From contig NZ_CP118611.1 in the NCBI RefSeq assembly GCF_028993555.1, positions 1,945,501 to 2,009,500 on the forward strand: a stretch of 64,000 nucleotides of DNA, given 5' to 3'. The stretch comes from Ensifer adhaerens (GTDB taxonomy: Bacteria; Pseudomonadota; Alphaproteobacteria; Rhizobiales; Rhizobiaceae). Below are positions 1 to 6,741 of this stretch, piece by piece. Numbering within the stretch: the first letter of the stretch is position 1; each line of letters opens with the position of its first letter. The position numbers were made by a program, and so were the translations under genes. A model generated the notes under the pieces. That model saw nothing but the letters and a program-made list of their open reading frames with translations, was not told the DNA's origin and did no database searches.

Positions 1-700
1 TGCCGTCGGTCTGCACGAGGATCGCCGGCTCCTTGCTGACGAAGATCGGCGGCGCGTCGGCCTTCAACCCCTCGACATTGCCGAGCCGCTCGTAGTCCGC
101 CAGGCTCGCCGTCAGCTTGTCTTCCGAAACGGTGATGGTTCCGACCGGCATCAGCTTGCCGACCTCAAGGGCGAGATCCGCCAGTTCCTTGCGGTCGAGG
201 ACGGAAAAATTGATCTCCGTCATCTTGATATCCGAAACGACTACCTGGCCGGATGCGCTGTCGGCGTCGGTCTTGCCGGTCACCCCGATGACACCATAGA
301 TCGGCTTGGCATCGTCGGACTGTTTGTATTCCGCAGCAATCAGCGCATCGAGATCCGTGAAATCCTTCCAAGCGTTGATCTGAGGCTGGTACAGCGTAAT
401 GGTCGCGCCGCTGTCAGTCTTGAAGGCGCGCGGCCAGCCGAGCCCCTTGGGGTCGGCATCGTTCAGATACTTGCCGCTGACGAAGCCGTTCTGGCCGTTG
501 AATCTCACCGCGCACCATGTGCCGCCATCGTCGCATTCCTTGATGTCGACTTCCGTACCTTCCGCAAGCTTGCCGAGGCTATCGAAGCCGGTACCCGGCC
601 CTTCCCGGAAATTGACGGACGCGTTCGTGGTGGCCGGCCCCGCCTCGGCGGGCACGGAGGCAATCGCGAACAGGGTGAAGGCCAGGGTCAGTTTGCGCAT
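1..700 (-). CDS. Exported SH3-domain protein (3' end outside window)
   Basis: The reading frame starts at the ATG complementary to 698-700 and runs off the left edge, so only the first 233 residues are visible. Residues 1-20 form a hydrophobic signal peptide ending in an AEA-type cleavage site. Residues 25-80 are a bacterial SH3-like domain (pattern VNFREGPGTGFDSLGKL, then GTWCAVRFNGQNGFVSGKYL), as found in periplasmic or cell-wall proteins. The remainder has no domain I recognise. The C-terminus and total length are unknown. The start lies 134 bases downstream of one copy of the GTTACTGTTACGTAC motif, which is probably part of its control region. The exported SH3 assignment is solid; the biochemical role is unknown. 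Confidence 0.8.
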   Translation of the reverse strand, partial: MRKLTLAFTLFAIASVPAEAGPATTNASVNFREGPGTGFDSLGKLAEGTEVDIKECDDGGTWCAVRFNGQNGFVSGKYLNDADPKGLGWPRAFKTDSGATITLYQPQINAWKDFTDLDALIAAEYKQSDDAKPIYGVIGVTGKTDADSASGQVVVSDIKMTEINFSVLDRKELADLALEVGKLMPVGTITVSEDKLTASLADYERLGNVEGLKADAPPIFVSKEPAILVQTDG

Positions 701-833
701 CTCGGTTCTCCGGCGTCTAGCAGCAATCCGAACCGGGACCCTACTGTCGCTGCCTGTGCCAGATAGTTGGCGGATGACGAGCGGACATCGGACCGGTATG
801 ATCGCAGCATCTTCGGCATCGCGGGCAACACAA

Positions 834-848
834 GTACGTAACAGTAAC
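834..848 (-). promoter_or_regulatory. GTTACTGTTACGTAC motif, site A
   Basis: On the minus strand this reads GTTACTGTTACGTAC, two GTTAC half-sites 6 bases apart, pointing at the SH3-protein gene. The same 15-mer occurs at 12860-12874 and near-identical copies at 15261-15275 and 15341-15355, always upstream of a gene and in the same orientation to it. A further GTAAC lies at 856-860. The binding factor is unknown. Confidence 0.55.
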
Positions 849-1130
849 GGCGACCGTAACTGGCCGTTGAAAAGGGACGGCGAGGCTCGGCCATGAGCCC
901 TTCCCTCGGGCCCGTCGAATGCAGATTGACGCGGGATCGATTCGCGCGGGCCGCCCGGTATCCTGGCGCGATTGAGGCAATCGTGATGCACTCGAACCAC
1001 CACAAATCGCGCAGTTGCGCGCCGATCACGGTAGCATTGCCCGGCTCATCCCCTGGAAAACCGGGACGGCGCTGCAAATCTCCGCGTTTTAGCCCGTGGT
1101 GATTGCATCGGGAGATTTATTCAAGCAAAC

Positions 1131-1142
1131 TCATATGTATGA
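1131..1142. promoter_or_regulatory. Inverted repeat TCATA-TG-TATGA, possible XRE operator
   Basis: A perfect 5-base inverted repeat with a 2-base spacer lies in an AT-rich patch about 33 bases upstream of the XRE start. Its position suits autoregulation by the downstream HTH protein. This is inference from position and symmetry only. Confidence 0.35.
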
Positions 1143-1174
1143 TTTGACCATTCCTACGTGCGGAGGAAATGCAA

Positions 1175-1627
1175 GTGAACACAAAAGCCCCCAGCCAGAT
1201 TGATGTCTTTGTCGGTTCCCGCGTCAGGATGCGTCGGTTGATGGCCGGGTTGAGCCAGGAAAAGCTGGCTGACGGCCTCGGGATCACATTCCAGCAGGTT
1301 CAAAAATACGAGAAAGGCACCAACCGCATCGGCGCCAGCCGCCTTCAGGCGATCGCCGATATCCTCGGCGTGCATCCGAGCTTCTTCTTCCAGGAAGGCG
1401 ATGACGCCTCTGCCCGCACCGGTGCCGGCGACACCACGCGCGAGCCGAGCGAAATCTCCTCTTTCGTTTCGTCGAAGGAAGGCATCGCGCTCAACCGCGC
1501 CTTCCTGAAGATCACCGATCCGGTGCTGCGCAAGAAGATCATCTCTCTCGTCGCCGCCGTGGCCCAGACGCCGGAGACCGAAAGCAGCCGAGCGGGAACG
1601 ACCCACGCCCAGGATCTGCACGGATAA
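1175..1627 (+). CDS. XRE-family HTH transcriptional regulator
   Basis: A 150-residue protein with a Cro/CI-type helix-turn-helix near residues 14-66 (LSQEKLADGLGITFQQVQKYE, then GASRLQAIADILGV). This N-terminal block is typical of the PraR-like XRE regulators common in rhizobia. The C-terminal half (TDPVLRKKIISLVAAVA) also matches that subfamily and may mediate dimerisation. An ATG at 1169 is only one base from the GGAGGA box at 1162-1167, while the in-frame GTG at 1175 has 7-base spacing, so I prefer GTG. It ends 27 bases before the SARP-like regulator gene and could be co-transcribed with it. Control of the peptide cluster is plausible by position but not shown. Confidence 0.85.
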   Translation: MNTKAPSQIDVFVGSRVRMRRLMAGLSQEKLADGLGITFQQVQKYEKGTNRIGASRLQAIADILGVHPSFFFQEGDDASARTGAGDTTREPSEISSFVSSKEGIALNRAFLKITDPVLRKKIISLVAAVAQTPETESSRAGTTHAQDLHG

Positions 1628-1654
1628 GCGCCTGCACCCGACAGGAATGACCGG

Positions 1655-3526
1655 ATGACATTCAGACTGCAGACCCTCGGGCGCTTGCGTCTCGTCGATA
1701 AGGACGGGCGCGAAGTGACGTTCCCGGAGAAGGGTCTGCTGATCCTTTGCCATCTGATCGTCGGCGGATATCGCGAACAATCGAGAAACGACATCGCCAA
1801 GCTGTTGTGGGACGAAGTCGTCCCCAGCCAGGCCTTCGTCAACCTGCGCAAGACGATCTCGCGCATCAGCGCGCGACAGGATGAACTCGGCTGTCATTTC
1901 CTGAGCTTCTCTCAATCGTCGGTCTGCCTCGACGTCGATCGACTGCAGAGCGACCTGGACGAAATCAGTCGTGATCCAGGCGATGCGCTCAATCGCTTCC
2001 AACTGGCAGCAACGACGTTCCAGGAGGACTTCCTCAAGGACCTGAAGTCCCAGGGGCAAGCGCTGCACGGCTGGATCGAACGGCAGCGCGGCGAACACAT
2101 GGCGATCTTGCGCGAAAGCCTGATTGCAGCAGCACCGGAAGCGACGAAGAGCCATCGCAAGCTGGTCAAGGCCGCTGCAGCGCGCCTCCTCGAGCGCAAT
2201 CCGCTCGACGAGGATGTGCGCAAGATCCTGACCCAGGTGTTTCAGCTGGAGGGCAATCACCTCGAAGCAAGGGCAATCGCGCACAGCAATGCGCCGCTCG
2301 CTCCGGCCGTCGCGGAATGGCGGCCAGCTTCGACGCTCTTTGCGCCGGCCTCAGAGGCAGCCGCGGATTTGCGTCCGCCGCGCGTCGTGCTGCTGCCGCC
2401 GAGCAATGGCGCGATCGACAGTCCCGCCACGCAATTTGCAAGCGCCCTGATCGAGGACGTCACCATCGGCCTTTGCGCGCTTCGATCGGTTTCGGTCATC
2501 GCGCCCTACACGGCCGCGCAGATCAGCCTTCAGGCCGACAAGGCAAACACCTACCAGAAGCACGCCATCAGCTACATCCTCGACACGCGCCTGACAGACG
2601 AGGGCAGCCGCCTGACGCTGTTCACGCAGTTGATCTTCTTTGCCAATGACGAAGTGATCTGGGCCGACCGCTTCAATCTCGACGGCGACGGGCTGATGAC
2701 GTCCAGGCGGGAGATAGCGCGGCAGATCGCCTACGCCATCGCCAGTCAGATGGAGCGCAACGAGACGCACCGGAAGACCTACGAGACCAATGTCGGCTCC
2801 TATCGCAGCTTCCTGCTTGGGCAGCGCTACCTCAAGCAGCTCAACCTTCCGGAGGTGCGGCGCGCTCGCAAGAGTTTCCGTGAATCACTCTACGAAAATT
2901 CCGACTTTGCGCCTGCTATGAGCGGCCTGGCGCGCAGTTACTTCTTCGAGTGGCTATTGACGGCGCGCGGCGACAGCGAATTGCTGGCGCTTGCGGAACG
3001 GCATGCGCGCGACGCGGTGGGGGCCGATGACACGCTGGCAACGGGCTACCGCGAGCTCGGCGTCGTCAAACTCTATCTGAGGCAATTCGACGAGAGCATG
3101 GAGTACCATGACAAGGCGGAGGCGCTGAGCCCGCAGCATGCCAACGTGATCGCGAGCTATGCCGACACGCTGGTACAGGCGTCGCGGCCTGAGGGCGGCC
3201 TTCGCAAGATCCAGGCCGCGCTAGACCTCAGCCCCATCGCGCCGGACGAATATTTCTGGACCGCGGCCGGGGCCAGCTATTCGCTCGGCCAGTACGAGCA
3301 GGCGATCGCCTATATCGAGCGCATGCGCGATCCGACGCCTGCCGACCGCTTGTCCGCGGCGAGTTGGGGTATGCTTGGCAACAAGAAGAAGGCCCGGCAA
3401 TTCGTCCGCAAAACATTCGACGTGCACCCGGATTTTGATCTCGACAAATGGATGGCAATCGTTCCCTTTAGGGAAGAATGGCAGCGAGTCCATTATTGCG
3501 AGGGCCTGCGCAAGGCAGGCTTCTGA
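1655..3526 (+). CDS. SARP-like winged-helix/BTAD, TolB-like and TPR regulator
   Basis: A 623-residue cytoplasmic protein with no signal peptide or transmembrane segment. Residues 1-95 resemble the OmpR/SARP winged helix (GRLRLVDKDGREVTFPEKG, then NLRKTISRI). Residues 100-210 look like a BTAD-type helical repeat region. Residues 235-350 match the TolB-like domain of rhizobial adenylate-cyclase-like regulators (PRVVLLPPSN, then YILDTRLTDEGSRLTLF). Residues 380-600 are TPR helices. This architecture is a transcriptional activator or sensor with no phosphoacceptor. It lies 32 bases upstream of the small peptide gene on the same strand, which makes it the best candidate regulator of the YcaO-TfuA cluster. 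The activating signal is unknown. Confidence 0.8.
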   Translation: MTFRLQTLGRLRLVDKDGREVTFPEKGLLILCHLIVGGYREQSRNDIAKLLWDEVVPSQAFVNLRKTISRISARQDELGCHFLSFSQSSVCLDVDRLQSDLDEISRDPGDALNRFQLAATTFQEDFLKDLKSQGQALHGWIERQRGEHMAILRESLIAAAPEATKSHRKLVKAAAARLLERNPLDEDVRKILTQVFQLEGNHLEARAIAHSNAPLAPAVAEWRPASTLFAPASEAAADLRPPRVVLLPPSNGAIDSPATQFASALIEDVTIGLCALRSVSVIAPYTAAQISLQADKANTYQKHAISYILDTRLTDEGSRLTLFTQLIFFANDEVIWADRFNLDGDGLMTSRREIARQIAYAIASQMERNETHRKTYETNVGSYRSFLLGQRYLKQLNLPEVRRARKSFRESLYENSDFAPAMSGLARSYFFEWLLTARGDSELLALAERHARDAVGADDTLATGYRELGVVKLYLRQFDESMEYHDKAEALSPQHANVIASYADTLVQASRPEGGLRKIQAALDLSPIAPDEYFWTAAGASYSLGQYEQAIAYIERMRDPTPADRLSAASWGMLGNKKKARQFVRKTFDVHPDFDLDKWMAIVPFREEWQRVHYCEGLRKAGF

Positions 3527-3558
3527 CGTCTTCATTCAACGAAAGCCAGGAGGGGTAA

Positions 3559-3780
3559 ATGGCGAAAGTGGTGGTAATTGGCGTGGCAGGCGACGACAGG
3601 CTCTGGATGGCGGATCTGGACGCCGGAACGGTGACGCAAATCCCGACGCCGACGCAGGGGCCGCTGGCAGCGGCCAACGATCTGCGCGCCACCGGCGGTG
3701 CAACGGTGCACAAGGGCGTGAACCTCGCCGTGCTGGCGGCCTCGTCCGGTTCGGTTTCCGGCGGGTTCATGGACGGCTAG
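3559..3780 (+). CDS. Candidate RiPP precursor peptide, 73 residues, Cys-free
   Basis: A 73-residue protein preceded by a very strong ribosome-binding site (AGGAGGGG at 3548-3555, 4-base gap), far better than those of its neighbours. Residues 1-28 could form a leader (VVVIGVAGDDRLWMADLDAG). Residues 29-37 are Pro/Thr-rich. A GG pair at 46-47 precedes an Ala/Ser/Gly-rich C-terminus (LAVLAASSGSVSGGFMDG). There is no cysteine, so Cys-derived thiazolines are impossible; backbone thioamides or Ser/Thr oxazolines remain possible. The stop codon lies 31 bases before a perfect 16-bp hairpin, and YcaO and TfuA follow immediately. I recognise no family; the precursor role is inferred from size, expression signals and context. 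Confidence 0.7.
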   Translation: MAKVVVIGVAGDDRLWMADLDAGTVTQIPTPTQGPLAAANDLRATGGATVHKGVNLAVLAASSGSVSGGFMDG

Positions 3781-3811
3781 CGCCGATACGTGGCGCAAGT
3801 CACCGGAATTG

Positions 3812-3852
3812 ACCGGCCGTCGGATGATCGTTTCGCTCATCCGACGGCCGGT
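3812..3852 (+). terminator. Perfect 16-bp hairpin between peptide gene and ycaO (attenuator or processing element)
   Basis: The left arm 3812-3827 (ACCGGCCGTCGGATGA) is exactly complementary to the right arm 3837-3852, with a 9-base loop. It begins 31 bases after the peptide stop codon and is followed by GTGCTTTCGT, which has only a short U tract. It could be a leaky terminator or a 3' stabiliser that keeps precursor mRNA in excess over enzyme mRNA, as is common in peptide-maturation operons (family knowledge). It abuts the GTG at 3853. Confidence 0.7.
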
Positions 3853-5040
3853 GTGCTTTCGTACAGCGATCGCGCCTGTTCGCCCGAAGAGACCCTTCGG
3901 CGTATAGAACCGCTTTTGCCGACATTCGGCGTCAGCAGACTGGCGCGCCTGACCAGACTCGACAAGATCGGCATCCCCGTCTGGAGCGCCATCTCGCCGA
4001 ACGCACGGTCGATCGTCATCAATCAAGGAAAAGGCATTACCGATAACGACGCCAAGGTTTCGGCCGCGATGGAGGCGATCGAACGCGCCGTTGCCTGCGC
4101 GCCCGCGGTGCCGGCCCGAATGGCGACCCGACGGACATTATGTGAGAGCGGGGATCAGGCACTGACGCTTCCGGGTCTGGCGGCCGCCGGAAAGCCCGAT
4201 CTCGGCGACGACGAGACGATCTCCTGGCTTCGCGGCTTTAATCTCACAGACGGAACCATCACGTGGGCGCCGCTTCACGCAACGACGCTCGACCGGACCA
4301 TCGAGGACTGCCGATACTGGCAATCCTCCGACGGCCTTGCCTCCGGCAACACCGAAACAGAAGCCATTCTGCACGGCCTGCTCGAGCGCATCGAGCGCGA
4401 CGCCGAAACGCTCTGGCGTCTGTTGCCGCTGAGCGGCAAGCTCGCAACTTGCATCGATCCAGCATCGTTCGCGGATCCGATCCTCGACCAGATGGCGCGG
4501 CAGATCGCGGTCTGCGGCCTGCAACTGCGTCTCTTCGACATGACCAGCGACGTCGCCGTCCCGTGTTATGCAGCGACACTTGCCGACGCCGGCATTCTGA
4601 CCGCGCGGCAACCCCGTTACCACGACGTGACGATCGGCCACGGGGCGCACCCGGTGGCGCGCAGAGCCGCCCTCCGCGCCGTGACGGAGGCGGCCCAGTC
4701 GCGGCTCACCTATATCAGCGGCGCCCGCGACGATGTCTTTCCCGAGACCTTTGCCCGCCCCCTCCCTGGTGAGACGCAGCGCCTGTTCGAAGCGGTCCCG
4801 CAAAGGAAAACGGCAACCGCCGCAATCGCCGAGGACGGACCGCAAGGGCTGCTGTGCCATGCAATGCAGCGGCTCGAGGAGGCGCATATCCGCTCGGTTG
4901 TGGTTGTGCCGCTCGTCGAAGACGGAGATGTTCCGTTCTCCGTCGTCAAGGTTCTCGTTCCGGACCTGGAGAACCCCGACGGGCTGCGCAAGCGCCGTTT
5001 CGGAGAGCGGGCGCTGGCACGCGCGTTGGAGGGCGGATGA
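3853..5040 (+). CDS. YcaO-domain protein, TfuA-associated type
   Basis: YcaO enzymes use ATP to activate peptide backbone amides, giving azolines or, with TfuA, thioamides. From GTG 3853 the protein has 395 residues. ATP/Mg-binding YcaO motifs are visible: SAAMEAIER at 70-78, EAILHGLLERIER at 170-182, and GHGAHPVARRAALRAVTEAA at 262-281 followed by QSRLTYISGARDD. The C-terminus lacks the PxPxP tail of E1/YcaO cyclodehydratases, and no E1-like partner is nearby. An upstream GTG at 3790 is in frame, but its extra 21 codons are essentially the hairpin sequence and have no ribosome-binding site, so I chose 3853, which also lacks one. The stop overlaps the tfuA start (ATGA). Confidence 0.9.
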   Translation: MLSYSDRACSPEETLRRIEPLLPTFGVSRLARLTRLDKIGIPVWSAISPNARSIVINQGKGITDNDAKVSAAMEAIERAVACAPAVPARMATRRTLCESGDQALTLPGLAAAGKPDLGDDETISWLRGFNLTDGTITWAPLHATTLDRTIEDCRYWQSSDGLASGNTETEAILHGLLERIERDAETLWRLLPLSGKLATCIDPASFADPILDQMARQIAVCGLQLRLFDMTSDVAVPCYAATLADAGILTARQPRYHDVTIGHGAHPVARRAALRAVTEAAQSRLTYISGARDDVFPETFARPLPGETQRLFEAVPQRKTATAAIAEDGPQGLLCHAMQRLEEAHIRSVVVVPLVEDGDVPFSVVKVLVPDLENPDGLRKRRFGERALARALEGG

Positions 5041-5759
5041 AGATCGTCTTCGTCGGACCCACCTTGCCGGACGCACATCGCCCTGGGGGCCCCATCAATC
5101 TCCGGCCACCTGCCGTCCAGGGCGACATTCTTCGCGCGACCGAGCGCGGTGCGACCGCTATCGGTCTGATCGACGGCAACTTCGAACAGGTCGCGCCGGT
5201 CTGGCACAAGGAGATCCTCTACGCGCTGACGCGAGGCGTTCAGGTTTTCGGCGCAGCCAGCATGGGCGCGCTTCGCGCTGCCGAATGCGCTCCCTTCGGC
5301 ATGGTGGGCATTGGCGAGGTCTACCGACAATATGCGCAAGGCGAGCGCGTGGACGATGCCGATGTCGCCCTGATCCACGGCCCGGCCGAACTCGGATACC
5401 TGCCGCTGACCTTGCCGCTCGTCAACGTGGATATGACCCTCAGACGGCTGCGGGATCGCCAATTGCTTTCTGCCGAAACGGTGGCGGCGGTCGGCACAGC
5501 GGCAGCTGCCATCTTCTACAAGGAACGCACCTGGGCCGCGGTTGTCGAGCGTGCTCTCCTTCCCGCCAGTATAGACCGCGCGCGTCTCGCAGATCTGCTT
5601 GCCACCGAATTCGTCGACCAGAAACGTATCGATGCGCTGCATTTGCTCGATGCGCTGCACAATGCGCCGAACCAACGGACGGTTGTAGCGCGCGACTGGG
5701 AATTCAATTCTACCAGCCTGTGGAAGAGGTTGTCCGGTCAACCTGACGCTTCATCTTAA
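5037..5759 (+). CDS. tfuA: TfuA-like protein (partner of YcaO)
   Basis: A 240-residue protein carrying the TfuA core: FVGPTLP at 5-11, PPAVQGDILRA at 24-34, IGLIDGNF at 42-49, VWHKEIL at 55-61 and GAASMGALRAAECAPFGMVG at 72-91. TfuA proteins are known partners of YcaO in trifolitoxin production and in peptide thioamidation, where they are thought to supply or deliver sulfide. Its start overlaps the YcaO stop by 4 bases, so the two are translationally coupled. No transporter, protease or immunity gene follows, so export and leader removal must use functions encoded elsewhere, or the product acts inside the cell. Confidence 0.92.
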   Translation: MKIVFVGPTLPDAHRPGGPINLRPPAVQGDILRATERGATAIGLIDGNFEQVAPVWHKEILYALTRGVQVFGAASMGALRAAECAPFGMVGIGEVYRQYAQGERVDDADVALIHGPAELGYLPLTLPLVNVDMTLRRLRDRQLLSAETVAAVGTAAAAIFYKERTWAAVVERALLPASIDRARLADLLATEFVDQKRIDALHLLDALHNAPNQRTVVARDWEFNSTSLWKRLSGQPDASS

Positions 5760-5784
5760 GCGCGTGGTTTTCCCATACAACGTG

Positions 5785-5821
5785 TGTCACGCTCATGTCA
5801 CGCGCACTGTCGCGCAGTCAC
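5785..5821 (+). promoter_or_regulatory. Tandem TGTCAC direct repeats (OmpR/PhoB-like spacing)
   Basis: TGTCACGCTCA at 5785-5795 is followed at once by TGTCACGCGCA at 5796-5806. A degenerate TGTCGCGC lies at 5808-5815 and GTCACGC at 5817-5823. An 11-base period of TGTCA half-sites is typical of PhoB/OmpR-family response regulators. It lies about 60-95 bases upstream of the small gene at 5880. The identity of the regulator is inference. Confidence 0.45.
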
Positions 5822-5879
5822 GCTATGATTGGCCACGCTGAACTGGATCTGGCTGATCCGTAGGGAGCTGGGGAAAATC

Positions 5880-6116
5880 ATGCTGTCTTCATTTGCTGTA
5901 CCGGTGGAGCCGGAAGACAAGGAGAAGGAGCTACTGGCATTGGCTCGCCTTGTCACCTATGCGCGAGACTCCGCCAAGACCCTCAATGTCGAAGGTGTGC
6001 AATACTGCCTCGAGCTAGCGCTTGCGTCGCTGCTCAAGGAAGCAGAGGAATGCGGAGACAAGAGAGCACATCTGACCAACGAACTGCTAACGCGACCAAG
6101 CCTCGGCCGCTGCTGA
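5880..6116 (+). CDS. Small hypothetical protein, 78 residues
   Basis: Starting at the ATG at 5880 (GGGGA at 5870-5874, 5-base gap), this encodes 78 mostly helical, acidic residues (DKEKELLALARLVTYARDSA, then YCLELALASLLKEAEE). There is no signal peptide, membrane segment or motif I recognise. An upstream TTG at 5829 would lengthen it but has no ribosome-binding site. It follows tfuA by 120 bases and has its own putative control region of TGTCA repeats, so it is probably a separate unit. A strong terminator follows at 6223-6252. Function unknown. Confidence 0.5.
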   Translation: MLSSFAVPVEPEDKEKELLALARLVTYARDSAKTLNVEGVQYCLELALASLLKEAEECGDKRAHLTNELLTRPSLGRC

Positions 6117-6222
6117 GGCCGACAAGTTCGGGGCGTTCAGTGTCCGGAATTGCGCGGTCGTGAAGGATCGTCCTCCGTTTTCCGGGAACGGTGGAAAGAT
6201 CCAAACAAAGAGACCCTACCAA

Positions 6223-6260
6223 GCCCTGTTTTGCAGAAGTGCAAAACAGGGCCTTTCGTT
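6223..6260 (+). terminator. Rho-independent terminator
   Basis: A perfect 12-bp stem, GCCCTGTTTTGC at 6223-6234 pairing with 6241-6252 over a 6-base loop, is followed by CTTTCGTTT. It ends the unit containing the small gene at 5880-6116. Confidence 0.8.
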
Positions 6261-6554
6261 TACCTTCTAGAAGCGAACTCATCTCCCGCAATGCGTACCG
6301 TGCGGCCCAAGGCGACGGAGGCTGCGTGTTCCTCCAATCTACCGCCGCGCCTTCAGCATCCATTTCAATTTCAAGGCAAGGGAGCGCTCGCCAAGACCAG
6401 ATGCAGGGGTCGGACGGAATTTCCCCGGAACCTCGCCCCGTTCGAATGTTTGCTTCGCCCACCACGTGGAATTTAGTCCATAATTTCCATAGATATTATT
6501 GAATAAATGGCGCCGCCGGTTAGGCTTGAACCACTCGACACAAGCGGGGATGCC
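6261..6554. other. Intergenic region, possible promoter
   Basis: No gene is seen. The AT-rich stretch 6470-6510 contains an inverted repeat ATAAT-N10-ATTAT at 6480-6499, a spacing compatible with LysR-type operators, followed by GAATAAAT. I interpret this as the promoter region of the dioxygenase/sulfhydrylase operon (low certainty). Confidence 0.3.
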
Positions 6555-6653
6555 ATGAGCCAGCGCCATTCAAAGACCAGCGTTTTCTCGCCAAGCACCC
6601 TCTTGCGGCAAACCGGCACAGCGGCTGCGACGGCATCCGCCCCCCGCACCTGA
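6555..6653 (+). CDS. Possible leader peptide (uORF), 32 codons
   Basis: An ATG at 6555 preceded by GGGGA (6-base gap) opens a 32-residue frame ending at TGA 6651-6653. The product is rich in Ser, Thr, Arg and Ala (begins MSQRHSKTSVFSPSTLL). A hairpin follows at 6671-6714 and then the TTG start of the dioxygenase at 6742. The arrangement of uORF, stem and structural gene resembles an attenuation or translational-control leader. It may equally be a chance frame; conservation would decide. Confidence 0.3.
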   Translation: MSQRHSKTSVFSPSTLLRQTGTAAATASAPRT

Positions 6654-6670
6654 ACCCTTGGGTATGCCCC

Positions 6671-6714
6671 GCTGCTCGCTCGCTTAACGCGCGAGGGTCT
6701 CGGCAGCGAGCGGC
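6671..6714 (+). promoter_or_regulatory. Leader hairpin upstream of dioxygenase gene
   Basis: GCTGCTCGCT at 6671-6680 pairs with AGCGAGCGGC at 6705-6714 (10 bp, one G-U), enclosing CGCTTAACGCG, which can form a small inner stem. It lies 18 bases after the candidate uORF and about 27 bases before the TTG start. Confidence 0.4.
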
Positions 6715-6741
6715 ACCCGCCACGAAACAACGGAGACCATC

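Larger units (their letters stand above)
701..1174. other. Divergent intergenic region with two candidate regulatory sites
   Basis: About 470 bases lie between the SH3-protein gene and the XRE gene. The region holds the GTTAC-repeat motif at 834-848 (extra GTAAC at 856-860) and an inverted repeat at 1131-1142. Short open frames here have no ribosome-binding site and no recognisable product, so I read the region as divergent promoters. Confidence 0.5.

Noticed and set aside
688..1102. Several open frames between the SH3 gene and the XRE gene
   Set aside because: Arg-rich products typical of GC-driven chance frames, overlapping on both strands, without translation signals.
3790..3852. GTG at 3790 as the start of the YcaO gene
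   Set aside because: No ribosome-binding site, and the extra 21 codons are nearly all hairpin sequence; recognisable YcaO sequence begins after 3853.
6261..6741. SAM-II type riboswitch upstream of the sulfhydrylase operon
   Set aside because: The known conserved core and pseudoknot elements could not be found; only an unrelated hairpin is present.
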